From: Crotalaria pallida
Taxonomy: Eukaryota; Streptophyta; Magnoliopsida; Fabales; Fabaceae
Length of the DNA: 64,000 nucleotides
Assembly (NCBI GenBank): GCA_037953625.1
Contig: CM075650.1
Location: forward strand, 145,915,206 to 145,979,205
Reading direction: 5' to 3'
The notes under the pieces were generated by a model. It ran no database searches. It saw only the letters and a list, made by a program, of their open reading frames with translations, and was not told the DNA's origin. Below are positions 57,190 through 64,000 of the stretch, piece after piece (within the stretch, counting starts at the first letter, position 1; each line of letters opens with the position of its first letter). Position numbers and translations under genes: made by a program.

Positions 57190-58420
57190 AGGTTTTGATC
57201 GCAACAAAGACTGTGATGAAATGGTGGTGAAAGAGGTAGTGGCGGCTCATGGATTCTCACCATTGTTCCTGATGGACTGTGGATTGAGGGCAATCAATAC
57301 AAACTTCATCAATGGAAAGCAAATGAAGAAGTCCTAAAAAATTAATTTATGGAAGGCCATCAACCTCTACATTTACACGCCCATAATGGTGATCAAATTA
57401 AAGAATAATCATTTGCATTTAATGGAAGTTATGAATTAATAAGGAAAGTGAAAAGTCAAGTGATGATTTTCAAAGCTCTTTGAAATGAAGCATCACACGC
57501 CCAAGAATGCAAGAGAAGGATGACTCTTGGTTTTTCCATCAAGCATTCATAATCATCACTTATCATTAGTTTAATTAATTTGTAGCTTAGTGTATTAATG
57601 GGGGGTTACAATATGTATTAAGGGAAATTAAGTGGCTCATTAATTAAGAATGAATGAGTGGATAAGATGGGCTTGTGTGGCCTCATCTCTACGTCATTCC
57701 TCTCTATAAATAGAGAGCCACTTTCATTTGTAAACACACTTGAAGAATAAAGAAGAAAACTCCTGTGGTTTGAGAGGCTCTTGTGATAAGAGTTCTTGGG
57801 GCTCTGGCCCCAAGGTCTAGTGATTGGACCAAGACCTTATCAAGGGTGTGATGCCTTTGGTAATAGTCTTGTGGATTATCAATCCCTTCTGTGATTGTGG
57901 CTCCACTTCATTTCTTTAGATTATTCTTGTCTCCTCCATCTTTTCCTTTGTTATTTCTAGGATTATGTATTATGTTTGAATGTGTATTCGGCGTGGATGC
58001 CTAGCATTCCTCAGTTTTCTATTTTTGTGTTTAAGTGTGATTTAGGAATGATTGTGAGTATAGTCTCATTATCTTAATATCTATTTGATTTAGTGATTGG
58101 TCCAATGCCTAAAGCAAGGGTGTGTTGTATTTCTTGTCATGGTCAATGTTATTAGCATGAGTGTGTTATAACTCTTTTATTATCATAATGAATTATAATG
58201 ATAATGAGAGTGTCCTCATAATCTTAGCGTGTGTTATAAATTCAATAAAAAGTGTGTAACATCAAGAGATTCCCCACGGCCATGAGATGAAAAAGGAAGA
58301 CCAAGAGACCTTTAAGAAATACCTAGAACGATGAGATAAAAATCCAACCTGCCTCCGGGGAAGTGGCTATCAATTCCCGTCTATGTAAGCCATCAACCCT
58401 TCTTTTCTCTCACTTTTCTA
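57190..58420 (+). mobile_element. LTR-like remnant with promoter
   Basis: TATAAATA (57705-57712), set inside the palindrome CTCTCTATAAATAGAGAG, is followed by an A-rich leader with AATAAAG (57745) and a T/C-rich tail, as in an LTR U3-R-U5. The ends could not be fixed and no ORF is convincing; it could instead be a short non-coding transcription unit. Confidence 0.4.
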
Positions 58421-59246
58421 TCTAATTTCCTAACAAATCACAATGTTCACATTTTACAAATGCTTTTACTCTTTAGTTGTTTATATAATTATCACAAGTG
58501 TTTTTTTTTGTTTCAATGAAAGACGATTCTTGTATGAAGGGACATAGATTGAATGACAACCTTACACTTCTATAATATATATAAAATTTTATTGATGAGA
58601 TTGCTTTACTATTCATGTATTAGTGTTTTGTTACTATCTAATTAATTGATGCAGAGATAGTTATATGTATATGAATATGAGTTGTATAATTAGTGATGCG
58701 ATTAAAAAGGGGTGCTTGAAGGGTTTGTTGCTTTCTATGATAATTAATATGTGTAATGTTATTGTAAAAAATAGTGATTAAATTAAAGTACAAAGGCGTA
58801 TGGTTCAAGATTAGAGGTAGAACAAAACAATTTTTATATGCTTAGTTGAAATGCTTGTGGAATTCAATATGTGATGAGCTTATTAATTATGTTTTCGATG
58901 TAATCTAATACAAGTATGTGCTTTATATTCATTCCTAGTTGGGTAATATTTCAGTTCTATAAAAGAAAGCTTGATATATACTAAAAAAGCTCCTAAAAGA
59001 AATTGTCTTAACAAGAAAAAAAATGTCTCTAGTTTTCCATTTCTTTTATTAAATCATTAGAAAATTCAAAAAGAAATTATTCCTCGCATCAATGCAATTA
59101 TAATGCATTAATGCTTCCACTTTCAATATTTTTGAAACATTGTAGAGATATTAAGTTTCCTATGTAAATCAATTTTCAACTATGGAGTAGATGTTATAAT
59201 TGCTAAAATGTAGGCATGTGTATGTCAAATAAAAAAAATTGAACAA
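58421..59246. other. Intergenic, no gene seen
   Basis: AT-rich, nothing recognised. Confidence 0.4.
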
Positions 59247-59399
59247 CCAACGTGAAGAGACCCCTACCGCTTAGTGCGAGCCTTGGGTATGGAGCAACCC
59301 CCGCTGGGAGACCTCTACCGCTTAGTACGAGCTTAGTTGGGTCGGACCGGATGAGTCGGATTCTGGATAAACCAGATTCGGGTACCGGTTGGTGTACAC
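59247..59399 (+). mobile_element. SINE-like element
   Basis: Compact GC-richer unit bounded by AAAAAAATTGAACAA (left) and AAAAAAAATGAACAA (right), a nearly matching duplication. Contains two copies of CTACCGCTTAGTRCGAG, and AGATTCGGGTACC resembling a pol III B box near the 3' end. Family not identified. Confidence 0.45.
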
Positions 59400-59817
59400 A
59401 AAAAAAATGAACAAAATGTTTACTTTACAAAAATTTCTAAAATAAAAGCAAGATAATCATACTTTTCTAAATCAAGCTAATCATGTTGTTTGACTTTGCA
59501 AATTTGATTTATTATAAATGCTTGAAGTATTAAAAAATAAACGATATCATATGTTCCAAAATAATATTGGTCATAGAAAATTATTATTAGATTATTAAAC
59601 TTAATTTAAGTACACATATCCTTATCGAAAGGAAAAAAAGTATTTTTGCATTCATAGACTTAAAACTAGATGAAAGGCATATATGATATAAAGGATGAAT
59701 ATCACTTTGAAGTTTGTACTTTGAGTATCTTAACAAATTTGACTTGATTAATATATATATTCAAAACTTTTGTTCATTAAATCCATCTATCATGTATCAA
59801 GTACAAAGGAATAAAGG

Positions 59818-59863
<46 letters not shown>

Positions 59864-60279
59864 TCACACCCTCATAGTATATTCAAGAAGGGAGCTAAGG
59901 GTTAAAGGAATAATATATAATGTTATATCGAGTTATATTTTTTTCATGTTCGGATTGTATTTCTTAAATTAAAATAGAACAATAAGTGTTGGAGATTGAC
60001 ACCGTAAAACAATATTAGAACGATACATTATATTGTTACTATGTTTTCACGAATTTGATCATTTGAATTTCATCACATAGTTTTTTTTACAAATTAGTTG
60101 TTACTCATCCAATTTAGAAACACCAAATAATTTACAATTATTTAATCATGATGGTAATTATGAAACCATCGTAAAGGTTAAAAAATGAGAAGCATAAAAA
60201 ATTACGTAAAAAATAGATAAAGACACCTACTTAAGTTATCCAATAATAATTAACTAAAAATAAATAAACAAACAAATGC
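59400..60279. other. Intergenic with (AT)n microsatellite
   Basis: About 20 AT repeats at 59822-59861; otherwise AT-rich without features. Confidence 0.5.
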
Positions 60280-60301
60280 CCTTGCACGAGCTTGAAACTA
60301 G
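60280..60301 (+). mobile_element. Helitron 3' terminus, degenerate
   Basis: GCCCTTGCACGAGC followed by TTGAAA and CTAG|T. Hairpin weaker than those at 1741 and 15207. Confidence 0.4.
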
Positions 60302-60424
60302 TTTTTATATATGTGTCATCTTTGACGGACTCAAAGTTTTTTCCAAGCTCAAAATATAGGCACACCTAAGATGATAGTATGCGAGAACCAATCAAAAATC
60401 ATAGGAGAGAGTCGTTTACCACAA

Positions 60425-60575
60425 ACAAAGTAATCGATTACAATGTTTCAGGAAAAATTCAAGATGCACAAACTTTGAAGTAATCGATTATCTAATCATA
60501 AGTAATTGATTACAATCTTTCAGGTTAGCAACTTTTTGAAGTAATCGATTAGCATGAACCAAATAATCGATTACA
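60425..60575. repeat. TAATCGATTA cluster, fourth location
   Basis: Four exact copies and one TAATTGATTA variant. Spacers (ACAATGTTTCAGG, ACAATCTTTCAGGTTAGCA) differ from those of LTR A and the copia LTRs, so this is a separate version of the module, probably in another LTR whose ends I could not find. Confidence 0.85.
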
Positions 60576-63353
60576 AACTCTCATGTCACAAATTTGCTTA
60601 TTTTGGCAAAAGTAAACAGAGGTTGTAACCAGAGGTTTTCACAAACATATTTTCTCAAGTACGAAGTTATAAAAACACTTTGGAAAATTTTGTAAAACAC
60701 TTCCTTTTCCAAGAACTCTAAACATGGCCTAAGACAATGGTGAGACAATTACTTTTACCTTACAATAATTGTCCTATAGACGGATTGAGATATGTATTAG
60801 ACACTTTATTCCCTTGAGACTAACTTCATTGTTGACTTGATAAACTTCAAACTTTTTAAGAGTCTTCTTAGCTTTCCAATAACTTGAGTCATCTTGTCAA
60901 CCTCCTTAGGATCATTGCATTGTTCTACAAAAATAACTTAATCCATGAAGAGTGTGGTTAGTCCAAATATGAATTATTATGCATGGAATAATCCATTTAT
61001 CAATTAAGCGCATACATAATTTATGCAAATAATTCATTTGATATTAGTCATCATCAAAGCATAATGTATTTTACAACATGAAATCTAACACTATAGTACT
61101 TGGGATTGAAACCCAGAAAGAGCCAATTAAGCTAGAATAGTACGTAGAATTGTTATGTTCGAAGCCGGACTGAGGGTAAACCCTAGTACATCCTTAGCCT
61201 ACTCTGTGTTGTGTTTTAAGGACAAAATATTAGTGATAATAGGCTGATAGTATTTGTAATAATTATAGTACTAAATTACTTTGGACTTCCATTATTGTTT
61301 TGGAAAATTTATGGTATTATGATATGATTTTTAAGTATATTGATAATGATTTGAATTGGTTGATTTGATTTGTGATTATGCCAAATGATTGGTCTCAAAA
61401 GTACTTTGCTAGATGTGTTGGATTCCTAAATAATTGAATTGTGAATTATTCGGTGACAACCCGACCCAACTAGGAAAGTGTAATTATTTGGATTTTCGAA
61501 AAATGACTCCAAATTATTTTCAAACCAAGAATATATCTTTTTCATTTAGAATTTTCTGAAGTCTTAAACAACATTGACATTTTTCCCATGGAATTCTCAT
61601 AGGAGGGAATAAAGGTGTTTCTTGTTGTTAAATAAGTTATGGTTTTCAGAAAACTAGATTTTAAACTATTATAGATCATTTTGTGAATTTATATAAGCCT
61701 TTTTGATAACCAAAAGTATGATGTTTGTTTAGTAGTTGAAAATATCGATAAGTTTTGAATAAAGTAAATTATGGATAATGAGTTGTTTCTTCACCTCAAC
61801 CCAGATATGGTTTCCAAAGACTACGTTATTATTGGATAATAATTATTTTCATTGTTAGGTATGATACAATGAACATTAAGTTTACATACTCGAAACTCTT
61901 CATAAGAGTTTTACTATATTAACTTGAGTAATGAATAAAATCCCTATTTTGAAATCAATTCAAAAGGATTGAGTATATATATGTATGTGTGAATATAAAA
62001 TTCTTTTGTTTTGTTTAAAGAGGGATTTTTTGGAACTTTATGAAGACGATTTCCCCCACTATACCTAATGAAACTCATAGGCTCATAGGATGACAAAGGT
62101 CCGATCCTGAATGATAAGGACCCACTATCAAGGGGGAAAAACCATAAAAGCCTTCCAAAGTCGAATGGAATGAAGAGTTCCAGGACCACCGCGGAGATAG
62201 TTAAGGATACCATAATCGAGAGGCACCCTAGGGAAGACCGCAAACCGAGCTCGAGAGGAAGAATAGAGGAGTCTGAGATGATGGTCGATAGAGTTTACAG
62301 ACAAATGGGTCGTGGAGAGTTAGCTTCAAGGAATTCCAAGGAGACATAGTAATTCCCCTACCCAAAGAAGAGCCACCCACAAGTTGTTAGTATAAGATGC
62401 CTCATCCTTATCGGGATTCCTTTATAAAATTTTTCATAAACCATTTGACGCGTACAGGGAATCTAGGTAAATCCGAGAAACAACTTATACTAAATCTAGG
62501 GGACTAGATACAAGAAGGGAAGAAAACAAAGAAAGTTGTTTAGATAGATGCAAGTGTTGGCAGGAGAAACAAAGAGGAAAACCTTTTTCCATCTTCATCA
62601 CCACCAGGAAGAAGTGTAGCCACCAAGTCTCTAGTATAGAACTATACAGAGGAATCATACAAACCCCTAGTATCTGAGACGGTGCTGCTAGGACATTGAC
62701 CAAAAACGAGATCTAGTGATAAGGTTAGTCAGAAGAAGACTGGATATATTTCCTTGTAGCCCTAAGATGCCCAGGATTACAAGTGGAGTTATACACGAGC
62801 TAAATTTCGAAACAGAATTCAAAAACAGTAAATTAAAAGAGCTAATTTTTCTAATATATGTTACGGGTAAATACCAACTGAGGATCAAATGCATACTATT
62901 TTCAACTAAAAAAATATTTTGAAAAGTAATGATACAATCATAATTTTAGTACAGTGCTCCGATCAACTCAGCAACGCCTAAAATTCTTCAACTACCATAA
63001 TTAAGCTTGGAGATAATTCACATGCAATATTGCATTTTCATGTGAGAGCAATTATCTTGATAAAGCTCGTCTTTGATTATGACTTAACATGGTTACTATA
63101 ACTATTACAAAACAAGATGCTACACATCACATAATGTGATCCCTAATTTATAATTCGAGTGAACTATCACTTCAATGCTCATAAAATATGCATGTCATTG
63201 GTTTGGCCTTAAAAAAATTATCATCAAATTAATCTTGGTGATGTTTAGAACCTTCATGGATTTAATTTAATTATACCATAATGTTGATACATATATCTTT
63301 TAGAGATTAATTTGATAACTTTTTTTACGAGGATTAAGATGATAACTCATATA
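60576..63353. other. Intergenic; degenerate reading frames
   Basis: Between 62150 and 62930 the plus strand has GC-richer frames (for example SRTTAEIVKDTIIERHPRED, ending GELASRNSKET) broken by stops, and another starting MPHPYRDSFIKFFINHLTRT. These look like a decayed coding sequence, perhaps of a retroelement, but I recognise no domain. Confidence 0.35.
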
Positions 63354-63626
63354 CTCCCTTTGATTCTATTTATATATCGCATTTTAGAATATTTTTTCGG
63401 TCATATTTATTATTTTTTTTAATTTCGTAGGAGACATTTATTATTTTTTCCTCTTATTTGCATTTTGTTCATTAACGTGAAACAATACATTGGGAAATTT
63501 TCAATGCAAGTTACGAGGATAAAATTATAATATTAAAGTACATTTCTAAATTGTTAAGAAATATAACTACCCTCTTCAGTTTATATGATATGGTTAAACA
63601 TGACTTATAAATAGAAGCAGAGAGAG
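63354..63626. mobile_element. Stowaway-like MITE, 273 bp
   Basis: CTCCCTTTGATTCTATTTATA at left and, reversed, CTCTCTCTGCTTCTATTTATA at right, with TA on both sides. Confidence 0.8.
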
Positions 63627-63643
63627 TATCTCTTAATCCACTA

Positions 63644-64000
63644 GTTTTTTTTTTTTGGGTACAACTGAAAGAAAAAGCAAAGCAGAAAAAACAAAGACAA
63701 AAACTAGCTCCTAGTAAAGAGGATGCCCATCCTATCCGCCAAAAGATTAGGCAAAATAACAGCAGGGGGAGTCCCAGAACATCAAGCCATCGGAGTTGGA
63801 AGCTCCATATTTCGCAAACCAGTCAGCACAAGAGTTGCCTTCTCTCAAAGTATGAACAAGAGGGGCATCACTTAATTCAGACAATAACAACTTAATCTCC
63901 TGGATATAGCATGCATAAATGTGAAGGGGAGAGGAATCCCGAAGAATCAATCTTACCACTTCCATAAAATCAGTTTGGCATTGCAGACTGCAAATACCTC
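63644..64000 (-). pseudogene. LINE (non-LTR retrotransposon) 3' end, RNase H-like domain
   Basis: Minus-strand frame 63965-63747 ends with MEVVRLILRDSSPLHIYACY, IKLLLSELSDAPLVHTLREG and NSCADWFAKYGASN, the C-terminal pattern of the RNase H-like domain in plant LINE ORF2 and related genomic fragments. A 3' UTR of about 90 nt and an A-tract (T-run on the plus strand, 63644-63655) follow, as expected for a LINE. It continues past the right edge of the window; no RT is visible here. Confidence 0.75.

Overview
The window looks like plant nuclear DNA, most likely from a papilionoid legume. The evidence is AT-rich intergenic DNA, genes split by GT-AG introns, plant-type transposons (Helitrons with CTAG|T ends, CACTA, Stowaway, MULE-MITE, copia LTR elements, SINE, LINE), and LTRs built around TAATCGATTA and GCGCCTGGGCG motifs that I associate with legume retrotransposons. 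I cannot name the species from sequence alone.

Host genes are few. A two-exon SWIB/MDM2-domain protein gene lies at 21942-24481. A three-exon gene for a probably plastid-targeted 170-aa protein with a C-terminal CxxC...HxxC motif lies at 35754-36820. A weaker two-exon candidate is at 38582-39578. A dead PPR gene fragment is at 42530-42917. Pieces of a LARP6-like gene and an Agenet-domain gene (6365-10710) sit among Helitron ends and look captured.

The rest is layered transposon debris. 1-1773: minisatellite ending at a Helitron 3' terminus. 2012-4916: long solo-LTR-like unit. 4917-6104: LTR-like DNA with two Helitron 3' ends. 6105-11947: gene fragments, one exon split by an unusual retroelement (7933-10507) that has a 2.1-kb LTR on one side and a 5S-rRNA-containing, Cassandra-like end on the other. 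11948-15233: small Helitrons and a MITE. 16027-19804: Helitron ends, tandem repeats and a foldback element. 21516-24481: Helitron and the SWIB gene, with a TIR element in its intron. 26038-27399: a foldback element full of short GC palindromes. 27400-33069: an old LTR holding a 3-kb solo LTR with a perfect 5-bp target duplication. 33191-34868: a complete non-autonomous CACTA element. 42918-54265: an old copia element interrupted by a solo LTR and by an 8.46-kb copia element, which itself carries a MULE-MITE in one LTR. 54266-64000: MITEs, LTR-like remnants, a SINE-like unit and the 3' end of a LINE.

The most interesting signal is in the long LTRs. Two related LTRs (2012-4916 and 28746-31742) each carry a different minisatellite whose units fold as hairpins, and the outer stem bases change in compensating pairs from unit to unit. 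A separate slot 150-560 nt from the LTR start holds either a cluster of TAATCGATTA palindromes or a cluster of GCGCCTGGGCG motifs, and the TAATCGATTA module also occurs, with shared spacers, in the unrelated copia LTRs. This suggests modular exchange of structured DNA or RNA cassettes between retrotransposon families.
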